A stretch of 64,000 nucleotides of DNA, taken from assembly GCF_015210005.1 (NCBI RefSeq), contig NZ_MU158698.1:1385611-1449610 (forward strand), given 5' to 3'. The notes under the pieces are model-generated. The model saw only the letters and a list, made by a program, of their open reading frames with translations, searched no databases and was not told where the DNA came from. Origin of the DNA: Sphingobacterium hungaricum. GTDB taxonomy: Bacteria > Bacteroidota > Bacteroidia > Sphingobacteriales > Sphingobacteriaceae. This document shows positions 1-9,200 of the stretch, piece by piece (the stretch's first letter is position 1; each line of letters starts with the position of its first letter). A program made the position numbers and the translations under genes.

Positions 1-2247
1 AACGACTTTATTCCGAATCACTGAATCTTTGTTCACTTTTAGTTTCATTTTCTTGGTCGGCAAGAAATTGACAAAAGAACCATCGCGCATCTGAACCTGA
101 TTTTCTCGCTTGTCCGATAGCATAATGTCAAGAAGCATTTCGATATCCACATATTCGGCAATCTGCAAATCATTCAAGAACAAACCATCGCGAACGCCCT
201 TTTTGACCTTTTCATCATCAATCGCGATAGGCAATGCATCCGCATCATTCGTTTTCAGCTTCATCTGCTTCATGTACCACGCGGATTGCAGGTAACTAAG
301 ATTCACGACCTTTACGTCAGGTCGCAATCCTTCAACCTCCTGTAAATACCACAGCGGAAATGTATCGTTGTCGCCGTAGGTAAACAGAATGGCATTTGGG
401 TCGCAAGAGTTTAAATAGTTGGATGCAAAATCTTTGGTCATCATTCGGCCAGAGCGGTCATGGTCTTCCCAATTCTCTTTCAGCAACAGCGTCGGAACTG
501 CAACAAAGCAGACAACAGCTGAAACATAAGTCGCCATGCGAAGATTCGCTCTCCGCTTCAATACATCTGTAATGGCAATCACGCCAATTCCAATCCAGAT
601 TGCAAAGGTGTAGAACGAGCCGACATAAGCATAATCACGCTCGCGAGGCTGAAAAGGACTTTGATTTAAATAAAGAACAATCGCAATTCCCGTAAAAAAG
701 AATAGCAACGAAACGATAATCGCATCCTTTTTGTTCTTTTTGAAATGCCAAATCAAGCCGATAATTCCAATAAGCAAAGGCAAGAAATAATAGGTATTTC
801 GTGAAGGAGAGGTTTTCATTTCGTCAGAAAGGTTATACTGACCTCCTACAAACTGATTGTCAATGGATTTAATTCCTGATAACCAATTCCCATCGTATGC
901 ATTTCCATGTCCATGGATATCATTTTGCCTTCCGGCAAAATTCCACATAAAATATCGGCCGTACATGAAACCAAGCTGGTATTTGAAAAAGAAACTTAAG
1001 TTATTAGCAAAAGTCGGATTCTCTCCTTCTTGCAAGCCCAAATAGTCTTGATAAAATCCGCGATGTTTAGCACTGTACATCCTCGGAAACAAAGTTTCGT
1101 TGCTGTACGTATATTCGCTATTCCCTTCGATTTTCGTGTATTTATCGTTGTCCTTTCGATAACTGTAGGTCTTCTCCACACCAGTAACTTCCGCATTGTA
1201 ATTCGGGCCTTTAAATAAGGGTTCCGACACATATTGTTCACGGCTTAAATATCCCAAAAACGAAAACACATCGTTCGGATGGTTATTGTTTAATGTAGGA
1301 TTTGCATTTGCACGAATGACAATCATCGCGAACGAACTATAGCCAAAAAGAACAAAACATGTGGCTACCAATGCAAAATTTAGAACAGGTTTTGATTTGC
1401 GGATGCTGTAGACAATGCCATAAACTAATAAACCGATTACAAGCAATGCAAAAAATAAAACGCCTGTACCGAATCCCAAACCCAATGTGTTGACAAAGAA
1501 TAACTCAAATTTGGATGCGAAAAGCAATGTATATTGAATAATTCCCCATAGAATAAACGCCAGCACAAGAATTCCGATTCCAGCATATTTGGCGATACCT
1601 TTCCACGTTATTTTCTCCGCTTTACGGAAATAAATAAACAAAGCCAAAGCAGGAATAGTAAGCAGGTTTAATAAATGGACGCCAATCGATAAGCCCATGA
1701 CAAATGCAATGACCAATAACCATCGGTTCGCATCGGATTCATCGGCACGCCTTTCCCATTTTAGGATTAACCAAAAGACGACCGCTGTACACAAGGACGA
1801 CATCGCATAGACTTCCGATTCAACAGCCGAATACCAGAAAGAATCGGTGAAAGCAAAAGCTAAAGCGCCTACAAACCCTGCTGAGAAAATCTGTACGGAC
1901 TGATTCGAGTTAGCGGTTTCTCCTTTCGGAACAAGAATTTTGCTGGCCAATGCCGTGATTGTCCAGAACAAGAATAAAATCGTCAATCCACTGCATACCG
2001 CCGAGCCAATATTCATCCATAAAGCAATGTTGCTCACATTACCCATCGCGAAATTTGAGAAGAGATTTTGAATCATCAGAAATAACGGCGCACCGGGTTG
2101 GTGCACAATTTCCAATTTGTATGCTGAGGCAATGAATTCTCCCGTATCCCACCAACTGGTTGTGCGGTCTGCGGTCAAGATATACGTTAGGGTTGCAATC
2201 AAGGCAACGAGCCAACCAAGAAGATTATTGATTTTTTGATACTGCAT
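1..2247 (-). CDS. DUF2723 family multi-pass membrane protein (3' end outside window)
   Basis: Reading the minus strand from the ATG at 2245-2247 gives an open frame of 749 codons that runs off the left edge, so the C-terminus is missing. The N-terminus (residues 1-60) carries the DUF2723 signature: a first hydrophobic helix, then WWDTGEF (W33, D34, E37) and H49-Q50-P51-G52. About ten hydrophobic helices follow, and after roughly residue 560 a soluble part contains FTYGDNDTFPLWYLQEVEG. DUF2723 proteins resemble GT-C glycosyltransferases such as protein O-mannosyltransferases and are common in Bacteroidota. The acidic DTGE in the first loop fits the acidic catalytic site of GT-C enzymes. Substrate is unknown. 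Family members usually exceed 1000 residues, so about a third may lie outside. Confidence 0.85.
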   Translation of the reverse strand, partial: MQYQKINNLLGWLVALIATLTYILTADRTTSWWDTGEFIASAYKLEIVHQPGAPLFLMIQNLFSNFAMGNVSNIALWMNIGSAVCSGLTILFLFWTITALASKILVPKGETANSNQSVQIFSAGFVGALAFAFTDSFWYSAVESEVYAMSSLCTAVVFWLILKWERRADESDANRWLLVIAFVMGLSIGVHLLNLLTIPALALFIYFRKAEKITWKGIAKYAGIGILVLAFILWGIIQYTLLFASKFELFFVNTLGLGFGTGVLFFALLVIGLLVYGIVYSIRKSKPVLNFALVATCFVLFGYSSFAMIVIRANANPTLNNNHPNDVFSFLGYLSREQYVSEPLFKGPNYNAEVTGVEKTYSYRKDNDKYTKIEGNSEYTYSNETLFPRMYSAKHRGFYQDYLGLQEGENPTFANNLSFFFKYQLGFMYGRYFMWNFAGRQNDIHGHGNAYDGNWLSGIKSIDNQFVGGQYNLSDEMKTSPSRNTYYFLPLLIGIIGLIWHFKKNKKDAIIVSLLFFFTGIAIVLYLNQSPFQPRERDYAYVGSFYTFAIWIGIGVIAITDVLKRRANLRMATYVSAVVCFVAVPTLLLKENWEDHDRSGRMMTKDFASNYLNSCDPNAILFTYGDNDTFPLWYLQEVEGLRPDVKVVNLSYLQSAWYMKQMKLKTNDADALPIAIDDEKVKKGVRDGLFLNDLQIAEYVDIEMLLDIMLSDKRENQVQMRDGSFVNFLPTKKMKLKVNKDSVIRNKVV

Positions 2248-2280
2248 ATTTAGGAGATTTGATTAATTTCTCCTAAATAT
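2246..2280 (-). promoter_or_regulatory. Perfect 12-bp inverted repeat covering the DUF2723 start region
   Basis: Positions 2246-2257 and 2269-2280 are exact reverse complements separated by 11 bases. In the minus-strand transcript the 5' arm contains AGGAGA and the 3' arm ends in the first two bases of the DUF2723 start codon. If it folds, the hairpin would bury the start codon. That it acts as a translational switch is inference. Confidence 0.5.
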
Positions 2281-2330
2281 AAATGATGATTTTTATAGAA
2301 TGGTCAGATTAACAAAGTTTAACAGATTTA

Positions 2331-3287
2331 TTACACCAATTTAGAAACAATATTCTTTGTTGGGCCTGGATTGCTCATGGTATAAAAATGCAAAACCGGA
2401 GCCCCAAAATCGATTAACTCTTTACATTGCTGAACCAGCCATTCTTCTCCGACTTGGCGTACTTCGGCATTGTTTTTACAATCCGAAACCGCATCCGAAA
2501 GTTCTTCAGGAATATCCAAGTGAAATATTTTCGGAAGAGCAATCAGTTGTTTTTTTGTTGTCAAAGGTTTCAGACCGGGAATAATCGGAACATGAATATC
2601 ATTTTCACGGCATTTGGTCACGAACTCTTTGTATTTCTCCACATTGAAAAACATCTGAGTAACAATAAATTCAGCGCCCATTTCGACTTTTCTTCTTAAA
2701 TATTTAAAATCTGTATTGAAATTCGGCGATTCAAAATGCTTTTCGGGATAACCTGCTACGCCTATACAAAAATCTGTCTTCCAGGAGCTTTCAATATCTT
2801 CGTGCAAATATTGCCCTTTGTTCATGTTGGTTACCTGCTCCAATAAATCGGTCGCGTACTCATGTCCGCCAGGAGTTGGAATAAAATCGGCATCGCCTTT
2901 TCGAGCGTCGCCACGAAGCACCAACACATTGTCGATTCCTAAAAAGTTTAAATCGATTAAGGCATTTTCAGTTTCTTCTTTCGTAAAACCACCACAGATT
3001 AAATGCGGAACTGCGTCCACTTTGTATTTATTCATGATGGCCGCACAGATTGCCACAGTTCCTGGGCGCTTGCGATACGATACGCGCTCCAGTAAGCCAG
3101 AAGAATGCTGTTTGTATAAATAATCTTCACGATGGTAAGTCACATCGATAAAAGGCGGATTGAATTCCATTAATTCATCCATAGTTTTAAAAATACTTTG
3201 GATTCCTTGCCCTTTCGCAGGTGGTAACAGTTCAAAAGAAAACAACGTTTTTCCTTTTGCATTTTTTATATGGTCAACAATCTTCAT
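2331..3287 (-). CDS. metF: 5,10-methylenetetrahydrofolate reductase
   Basis: A 318-residue protein matching the MetF family in length and order of motifs. The N-terminal FSFELLPPAKG carries the conserved glutamate used in hydride transfer; HLICGGFTKEE, VLVLRGDARKGD and FIVTQMFFN line the FAD barrel. It is a cytosolic flavoprotein that reduces 5,10-methylene-THF to 5-methyl-THF, the methyl donor for methionine synthesis. A SAM-I riboswitch lies directly upstream, which fits repression when S-adenosylmethionine is abundant. It is transcribed in the same direction as the DUF2723 gene, 83 bases upstream of it, but nothing suggests a shared function. The ATG at 3285-3287 starts right before the first conserved strand. 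Confidence 0.95.
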   Translation of the reverse strand: MKIVDHIKNAKGKTLFSFELLPPAKGQGIQSIFKTMDELMEFNPPFIDVTYHREDYLYKQHSSGLLERVSYRKRPGTVAICAAIMNKYKVDAVPHLICGGFTKEETENALIDLNFLGIDNVLVLRGDARKGDADFIPTPGGHEYATDLLEQVTNMNKGQYLHEDIESSWKTDFCIGVAGYPEKHFESPNFNTDFKYLRRKVEMGAEFIVTQMFFNVEKYKEFVTKCRENDIHVPIIPGLKPLTTKKQLIALPKIFHLDIPEELSDAVSDCKNNAEVRQVGEEWLVQQCKELIDFGAPVLHFYTMSNPGPTKNIVSKLV

Positions 3288-3308
3288 GTTCGAATTTTTG
3301 AGGCTTAC

Positions 3309-3334
3309 AAAGAAAGCGCAGGATTGCGTTCTTT
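3309..3334 (-). terminator. Putative expression-platform hairpin of the metF riboswitch
   Basis: Between the riboswitch aptamer and the metF ATG the minus-strand RNA can form a hairpin with CGCA/TGCG in the stem, flanked by AAAGAA and CTTTCTTT arms, followed by a short U-rich run. This is where a SAM-controlled terminator would be expected. The stem is modest, so the switching mechanism is not settled. Confidence 0.4.
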
Positions 3335-3336
3335 AA

Positions 3337-3436
3337 CTTATGTTTCTCCATTAATTGGAGTAGAATGTAGCACCTTGACCAAGTGTCAGGTTGCTAAGGC
3401 TTCAACGGGTCTATTCCCTCTACCTTTCTCTATAAG
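3337..3436 (-). ncRNA. SAM-I (S-box) riboswitch
   Basis: On the minus strand the 100-nt segment opens with CTTATAGAGAAAGGTAGAGGG and closes with AAACATAAG, forming P1. It contains the class-defining core: GAGGGAATAGACCCGTTGAAG, GCCTTAGCAACCTGAC, AAGGTGCTACATTC and the final GAGAAACATAAG. The variable helix TACTCC/GGAG is also visible. Family knowledge: SAM-I riboswitches bind S-adenosylmethionine and repress methionine and SAM genes. Here it sits 50 nt upstream of metF in the same orientation, as expected. Confidence 0.95.
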
Positions 3437-3460
3437 CGATGCTAAATTAGTGTTTTCAAA

Positions 3461-3487
3461 TTAAAAATTAAAAATTAAAAATTAAAA
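3461..3487. repeat. ATTAAAA tandem run, copy of the dispersed AT-rich motif
   Basis: Four consecutive units of AATTAAAA-type sequence directly upstream of the metF riboswitch. It belongs to a family of T-rich elements (TTTTTAATTTTTACTTTT and variants) that recurs in intergenic DNA of this window. Confidence 0.55.
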
Positions 3488-3652
3488 AACCCAGATGATG
3501 CATATATAGTTAGGCGAACTGAATTATCGAAATTTGATTTCCGACCATTATTAATCGTCGAAATGATAAAATAACAAAAATTAAATTATCCATTTGCTCG
3601 GCTATGTATTGCGCAAGAAAGTATTTTTTACTTTTACCTTTTTAATTTTGAA

Positions 3653-4177
3653 TTACTCCAAGTACAAATCAACTAATCCTTCTGGCAAGTCGACTTCAAT
3701 AATTTTTTCTTTGGCGTCGATGCCCAGAATTAAATCTTCATTCAATGGAAACATCAGCTCTTTTCCATCAAAATCGACAGTAGCCATGGTCTGTTGAGGC
3801 AATTCTTGCACATTGGTAATATCACCCAGCTCGCCGTGTTCTTCATCGATAACAAGAAATCCAACCAAATCCGTCCAGCGAAAATCATCCGGATGACGTT
3901 CTGGCATTTTATCTAAGGACAAATAAACTTTCTTGCGAAGCAATGGTTGCGCTTTGTCGATGTGGTCTACATCTTCCAGATTTAGATAGGCGGTGCTATT
4001 TTGCTGTACTTTGATGCTGTCTACAAAAAACGGAACCAACTTTTTATTGATTTCTAAAAATAAGATATCAAATTCAAGGTCCAAATAATCTTCAAATTCA
4101 AAAAACAATTGAAGCTCCCCTTTGAGGCCTCTAGTTTTTGTGATGTATCCGATATAAAAAGTTTGTTCTAGTGTCAT
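3653..4177 (-). CDS. rimM: Ribosome maturation factor RimM
   Basis: A 174-residue protein, the usual RimM length. The N-terminal beta-barrel begins FYIGYITKTRGLKGELQL, the conserved GxIxKxHGxKGE region that binds the ribosome. The second half has the PRC-barrel pattern around DLVGFLVIDEEHGELGDI and ends with EVDLPEGLVDLYLE, typical of the family. RimM binds S19 in the 30S head and assists 16S rRNA maturation. It lies downstream of rpsP in the same direction, as in many bacteria, but a strong terminator separates the two genes. The third usual partner, trmD, is about 50 kb away in this window. Confidence 0.95.
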   Translation of the reverse strand: MTLEQTFYIGYITKTRGLKGELQLFFEFEDYLDLEFDILFLEINKKLVPFFVDSIKVQQNSTAYLNLEDVDHIDKAQPLLRKKVYLSLDKMPERHPDDFRWTDLVGFLVIDEEHGELGDITNVQELPQQTMATVDFDGKELMFPLNEDLILGIDAKEKIIEVDLPEGLVDLYLE

Positions 4178-4220
4178 TTTTCAAAGTAAAAATTAAAAAT
4201 CAAAAAACTGCTAAAGTAAA

Positions 4221-4250
4221 AAAAGCCGATTCTACGTAGAATCGGCTTTT
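4221..4250 (-). terminator. Intrinsic terminator between rpsP and rimM
   Basis: A perfect 15-bp palindrome (arms 4221-4235 and 4236-4250, core GCCGATTCTAC/GTAGAATCGGC). On the minus strand it is followed by a T-rich tract. It lies 19 bases after the rpsP stop and would end rpsP transcription before rimM, so rimM probably needs read-through or its own promoter. Confidence 0.85.
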
Positions 4251-4269
4251 ATGAATACTTTATGAAAGA

Positions 4270-4818
4270 TTAACCTTCAGTTTCTTCAGTGTTTTCAGTA
4301 GTTTCTGCTACTTCAGGAGCTTCAACAGCTTCTTCTTCAGCAACAACTTCTTCTGCTACAGGAGCGTTTTTAGCAGCAATCGCTGCAGCTCTGTCTTCTT
4401 TTTTCTTAGCTTCAGCTGCTAAAGCTGTTTTACGAGCTTCTTCTTTTGCTGTGCTTAAGTTGCCTTTTTTACCATCGATTCTAGCTTCGTTAGCCGAAGT
4501 CCAGTCAGCGAATAATTCTTCAGCTTTCGCTTCATCAAAAGCACCTTTTTTCACACCGCCTTGCAAGTGTTTTTTGTATAAAACACCTTTGTAAGAAAGG
4601 ATAGCGCGAGCTGTGTCAGTAGGTTGAGCACCTTTGTTAACCCAATCCAAAGCTTTTTCGAAATCTAAAACGATAGTCGCTGGATTTGTATTTGGGTTGT
4701 AAGACCCAATACGGTCAATAAATTTACCATCACGTGGAGCACGTGCGTCTGCTACGACTACATGATAGAAAGGTTTTCCTTTTTTACCATGTCTTTGCAA
4801 TCTGATTTTAGTTGCCAT
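4270..4818 (-). CDS. rpsP: 30S ribosomal protein S16 with long acidic C-terminal tail
   Basis: Residues 1-85 are canonical S16: [41 protein letters not shown] and the helix [13 protein letters not shown]16 binds the 5' domain of 16S rRNA early in 30S assembly. The gene codes for 182 residues, about twice the usual size. After the core there is a basic/polar linker (about 90-140), an Ala/Lys-rich stretch, and a tail of about 35 residues made almost only of E, A, V and T. Long S16 tails occur in other Bacteroidota, so this is a lineage feature and not a frameshift. The start is fixed by the conserved MATKIRL. Confidence 0.95.
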   Translation of the reverse strand: MATKIRLQRHGKKGKPFYHVVVADARAPRDGKFIDRIGSYNPNTNPATIVLDFEKALDWVNKGAQPTDTARAILSYKGVLYKKHLQGGVKKGAFDEAKAEELFADWTSANEARIDGKKGNLSTAKEEARKTALAAEAKKKEDRAAAIAAKNAPVAEEVVAEEEAVEAPEVAETTENTEETEG

Positions 4819-4876
4819 GTTTTTTTATTTTGTTATGTATTCAACATATCCCCCGAACTTCGTGTAAGAGGGGACG

Positions 4877-4884
4877 CAAAGATA
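4877..4884 (-). promoter_or_regulatory. Promoter -7 box of rpsP
   Basis: The minus strand reads TATCTTTG, an exact match to the Bacteroidota -7 consensus TAnnTTTG, 58 bases upstream of the rpsP ATG. The T-rich dispersed motif (4889-4917) occupies the position of the -33 region. A canonical TTTG at -33 is not evident. Confidence 0.55.
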
Positions 4885-4954
4885 AGAAATAAAAATTCAA
4901 AATTAAAAAGTAAAAAACATGGAAGTCGCACCATTTCAGATTTTTGGAGAAATG

Positions 4955-5119
4955 TTAGGTCGATAACTCCAGCTGTCTTGCATTTTGCAAATCCCAAGAA
5001 AGCTGAAGGTTCAGCCAATATTCCGCATCAATCCCTAAAACCCTCTCTAACCGTACTGCTAATTTTGGAGAAATGTTTCGCTTTCCTTTTAATATTTCGC
5101 TCAAATTAGTTGGTAAAAT
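4955..5119 (-). pseudogene. Truncated XRE-family (HigA/VapI-like) antitoxin remnant
   Basis: A start-less frame of 54 codons on the minus strand translates to LPTNLSEILKGKRNISPKLA followed by VRLERVLGIDAEYWLNLQ and SWDLQNARQLE. This is the second half of an HTH_XRE domain plus the PEYWLNLQ-type tail typical of HigA/VapI antitoxins. A stop codon precedes the first recognizable residue and no ATG or N-terminal helices are present, so about the first 35-45 residues are lost. It sits immediately beside the KilA-N gene and suggests that an addiction or phage-type module once occupied this spot. No toxin gene is visible next to it. Confidence 0.7.
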
Positions 5120-5198
5120 TTAAACTGCATTAATTCAACCCACAAAAAATTGCACTTCACTTCTTCTTTTTATTTTCAATGTATATATCAGGTGACAT

Positions 5199-6026
5199 CT
5201 ATTTCATTGATTTAATGAAATCTATATTATCTAATGTCCTTCTTTGTTCTTGAACAGTTTCTAATAGAATTTTGAATCTATTTTTTTTATCGACATTATT
5301 TTTTATTAATGTAGAATTTAAGCTTTCAATATTTGACAATATTGTTAACTCATTTATGCTTGCTATATCTCTAATATTTTCTCCATTAAGACTCCTCTCA
5401 GGGTTAGCATCTCTCCACTGTTTCGCAGTACATCCAAATAATACAATATTCAACAAATCTGCTTCGTCTGCATATATCCATTCCTTTTTTTGGGAATAAT
5501 TTAAAGTCGGAATTATATAATTATTAATCGCATCAGTTTGAATGTGATAATTAGCTTTACTTAGAATTCTCTTTACGTTCCATTCCAAACCATATTGATT
5601 ATTTTCAATCTCCTTTAAACGTTGGAATTCCTTAATCAGCAAAAGATTAAAGAGAGGGCTTATATAAAGTCCAAAATTAAATGCAATATCTTTGTGCGCA
5701 TAAGTACCACCGTATTTTCCTGTCCTCGCAGTTATGCCCATAGCTTTCGTTCTCTCAACCCACTGTTTAACAGATAAATAAAACCTATTCGTACCTGCCT
5801 CAGACATAATTCCCCCGAATTCGTGGGAATTAAAATTTGGATTATTTAACTGCTCCCAAACACCTAAAAATTCAATTGTATTCTTATTCGTTAACCATTT
5901 CTCAATAATTTTGCTTCCCTCTTGTTGATTTTTAGTCATATGTGTTAAACAAAAATAGTCGTCCTCATTTATGTCTAAAATTGATATTGGAAGATTATTT
6001 ACATTAATTTGTTTTGCCTTGACCAT
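5199..6026 (-). CDS. KilA-N domain-containing protein
   Basis: A 275-residue protein. Residues about 20-130 match the KilA-N domain: DDYFCLTHMTKNQ near the start, IEFLGVWEQLNNPNFNSHEF, then KQWVERTKAMGITARTGKYG and the closing helix region GTYAHKDIAFNFGLYISPLF with KEFQRLKE. KilA-N is a DNA-binding domain from phages and large DNA viruses, also frequent as single genes in Bacteroidota genomes. The C-terminal half is charged and resembles the tail of bacterial KilA-N proteins that contain QWRDANPE. It has no operon partner; a broken antitoxin lies directly downstream. Function is unknown, and phage or island origin is an inference. Its codon use is more AT-rich than that of the neighbouring addA. 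Confidence 0.8.
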   Translation of the reverse strand: MVKAKQINVNNLPISILDINEDDYFCLTHMTKNQQEGSKIIEKWLTNKNTIEFLGVWEQLNNPNFNSHEFGGIMSEAGTNRFYLSVKQWVERTKAMGITARTGKYGGTYAHKDIAFNFGLYISPLFNLLLIKEFQRLKEIENNQYGLEWNVKRILSKANYHIQTDAINNYIIPTLNYSQKKEWIYADEADLLNIVLFGCTAKQWRDANPERSLNGENIRDIASINELTILSNIESLNSTLIKNNVDKKNRFKILLETVQEQRRTLDNIDFIKSMK

Positions 6027-6153
6027 TTCAAAATGTCTTTATGTAAAATAATTTTTTGTTTTTCAAATTTAATTTAACCAAAAACTATGAACATCCAAAA
6101 TTTGTAGTTGAAACTTTCAACGCATTGTTTCTTCAAAACTAGCCATCTGTTAA

Positions 6154-6251
6154 TTTTTGAATTTTTACTTTTTAATTTTTACTTAATTAACTCTATCTTT
6201 CTAAGGAAAATAAAAACCTCGCTGGTTTTTGAATTTTTACTTTTTAATTTT
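6154..6251. repeat. Perfect 26-bp direct repeat upstream of the addA-like gene
   Basis: The same 26 bases (starting TTTTTGAATTTTTACTTTTT) occur at 6154-6179 and 6226-6251. Copy 1 is followed by TATCTTTC at 6194-6201, close to the -7 promoter consensus. Copy 2 ends seven bases before the chosen start codon. The sequence belongs to the dispersed T-rich motif family seen in several other intergenic places of the window. Confidence 0.7.
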
Positions 6252-6257
6252 CATTTC

Positions 6258-9200
6258 ATGAAGCCCGTTAAAATCCTAAAAGCTTCGGCTGGTTCAGGAA
6301 AAACATTCAGTTTGACCGTACATTATCTTTCGCTGTTATTTGAAAATGAATTCAAATACCGTGAAATCCTTGCCGTAACTTTTACGAATAAAGCGACCGA
6401 GGAAATGAAAACCCGGATTTTAGAAGTATTGGAAGGCTTGGCGAAAGAAGATGCTTCTGATGGAATTGAAAGCTACAGGGCTTTAATCTTAAAGGCGAAC
6501 CCATCGCTGACGCCTCAATCCTTGCAAGAGAAAGCAGATAAAATCTATCGCCGAATTCTTCATGATTACACACGTTTTTCGGTCAGCACGATTGATGGCT
6601 TTGTTCAGAAAGTGATTCGAGGATTTGCTTTCGAACTGGGATTGGATTCGAGCTATACCTTAGAAATGAATTTGGATAAGGTGAAGAACAACCTGGTTGA
6701 ACGCTTAGATAAAGAATTGGACAGCAAACCTGAGCTCGTTGAATGGATTATCGATTTGGCTAAAGAGCGCATCGAAAACGAACAGAGCTGGAATTACAAA
6801 ACCGAATTAATCAATTTGATATCCGAAATTTTCAAAGAGAAATTTACCGATTTCAGCGATGCGCTTTACGCTTTGGGTTTTGAGAACATTGATAAAATCT
6901 TTTCAAAATATAGCAAGGACGGAAAAGAATTCAAACAAAATTTTGAAGATGTCATCCATGCCAAGGCACAAGCATTTATCCAAGCCTATGAACAGGCTGG
7001 GTTGACAACAGATGATTTGGCTGGCAAATCCAGAAATCCATTGGCGAAAGCCAACAACATTCTTCAAGGCCAATATGACCTGATTGACAAATTGCAAAAT
7101 TTCGTGGATAATCCAGAAATTTGGTTTCAGAAAAAAGCTAACACGGATTCTTATTACACATTGAACCCCTTATTAAAGGATTTAGTTGAGACATTTAAGT
7201 CTTTAGAACCTCATTATATTTTAAATAGCCATTTTCAGAAAAACATTTATTACTTGCGATTAATGCAAGAGGTTGCGCTTTTGTTAAAGTCCTATCGCGA
7301 TGAAAATGGTACGTTGCTGACAAGCGATGCGCAGAATTTGCTGACTGGAATCACCGAAGATGCGGGCGATAACCCTTCTTTTATTTGGGAGAAAATGGGC
7401 AACCGATACAAAAACTTTCTGTTCGATGAATTTCAGGATACTTCGGTTTCCCAATGGAAAAGCTTCAAATCGCTCGTTCAAAATGCGGTGGCTTCGCCAT
7501 CAGAGAATCAGATAGACCAATTGATTGTCGGCGACACCAAACAATCCATTTATCGCTGGCGGAATGGGGATTGGCGGATTTTGGAATCCCAAGCGAAAAT
7601 TGATTTGGGTGATTTCAATATCCTGGATGATAATCTGGAAGAAAACTACCGAAGTTCTACAGAGATTATTGCATTTAACAATGAGCTGTTTTCAAGCTTC
7701 CCGAAAATCATTCAGCAGGAGCTGAATTCACGGATTGAGGAGTTGAACAGCAAGCCGATTGAAGATTGGTGGAAGAGCCAGCAGTATGACCAAATTGTCA
7801 ATCATATTTACGCGCAAGCGAAGCAAAATACGCATAAGCGAACGAAAACCGGTGGTACGGTCAAGCTAAAGAAATTTGACAAACCGGAAGATGACGACCG
7901 CCTTTTCTCAGACGCCATTTTCAAAGAGCTTGCTTTGGCATATTCGATTCAAGAAATCAACTATTTAATTCAGGAGCTGAATTATTCCTACGGAAATATT
8001 GCGGTTTTAGTTCGAAAAAATTCAGAAGCAAAAGAAGTTGTCAATGCATTGATGGAAGCTGAAATTCCAGTTATTTCTGGCGAAGCCTTATTGATTGCGA
8101 GCAACTCTGCCATCGATTTATTGATAAATACCTTGTACGCCTTGGTCGGTTATCAAGAAAATACCTCGCTTTACAAAGCCAATAGCATTCATTTGTATCA
8201 CAGCATTCATAAAAAAACGCTGAGTCCGAATGCGTTCCTGGACTTAAAAACAAAGCCGTTTTCTGAACTGACGGCGTTCTTGCCGGAAGATTTATGCATC
8301 AATTACCTGAATTGGATGCAATTGCCCTTGCCAGAATTGATTGAGCATTTGATTAAGGCCTATGGTTTGGACAAATTAACAACAAGTTTTGCCTATTTAT
8401 TGGCCTTTCGCGACATCATTAGCAACGCGACTTTGCAAGGCGAAAAAGGAATTTTAAGCTTCCTGAATTGGTGGGAAGAAGAAGGCTATCGCAAAACGCT
8501 TCCTTCATCCTCGGCTGTCAATGCGGTTCAAGTCATGACCGTTCATAAATCAAAAGGTTTGGCTTTTGAAGCCGTACTTGTTCCATTTTGCAATTTAAAT
8601 CTGGATAAAAAAGGAAACATTTTTTGGGTGAACACGGAAAACACCGTGTATGCAGATTTAAGAAGCATTCCGCTCAAATACAGCAGTGATTTAGGAAAAT
8701 CTGCCGTTGCAACGTCTTATTTTGAGGAATCCTTGCACAATCACATTGATGCATTGAATATGCTGTATGTCGCAACGACGCGTGCTAAATTCTATTTGTT
8801 TTTAGGATTTAAGTCGAAAAAAGAGCATAAATTTTCTGACATGAGCGATGTGTTTGAACATCATTTTGCGGGGCAATGGAATGAAGAAAATGAGATAATC
8901 ATTAACAATCCAATACCTTTAATGCCAAAGGACACTACGACAAATACTGTTTCATTTGATGAATATCCAACCTCATTTCGGATTTCAGAAGTATTTACGC
9001 AAACCGAAGAGCGGAATATTAAACATTTTCTAAATGAAAATCATGCCTCAAAAGATGGCAGTATTCTACATGATATCTTAGCAAATACCAACAATGAAAA
9101 AGAACTGTTGGACTATTTACAGAAACTTGTTTTGCAAGGCATAATCAGCAAAGATGAAACTGAAAGCTATCGCGAAAAAGTCTTGCATGTTTTTCGGCAT

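Noticed and set aside
4833..5018. 61-codon minus-strand frame over the antitoxin remnant
   Set aside because: It is in another frame than the XRE homology, and its end translates AT-rich promoter DNA; it is a shadow.
6108..6257. N-terminal 50-codon extension of the AddA-like gene
   Set aside because: It translates two copies of an AT-rich intergenic repeat into Phe/Leu/Asn-rich sequence; homology begins at the ATG 6258.
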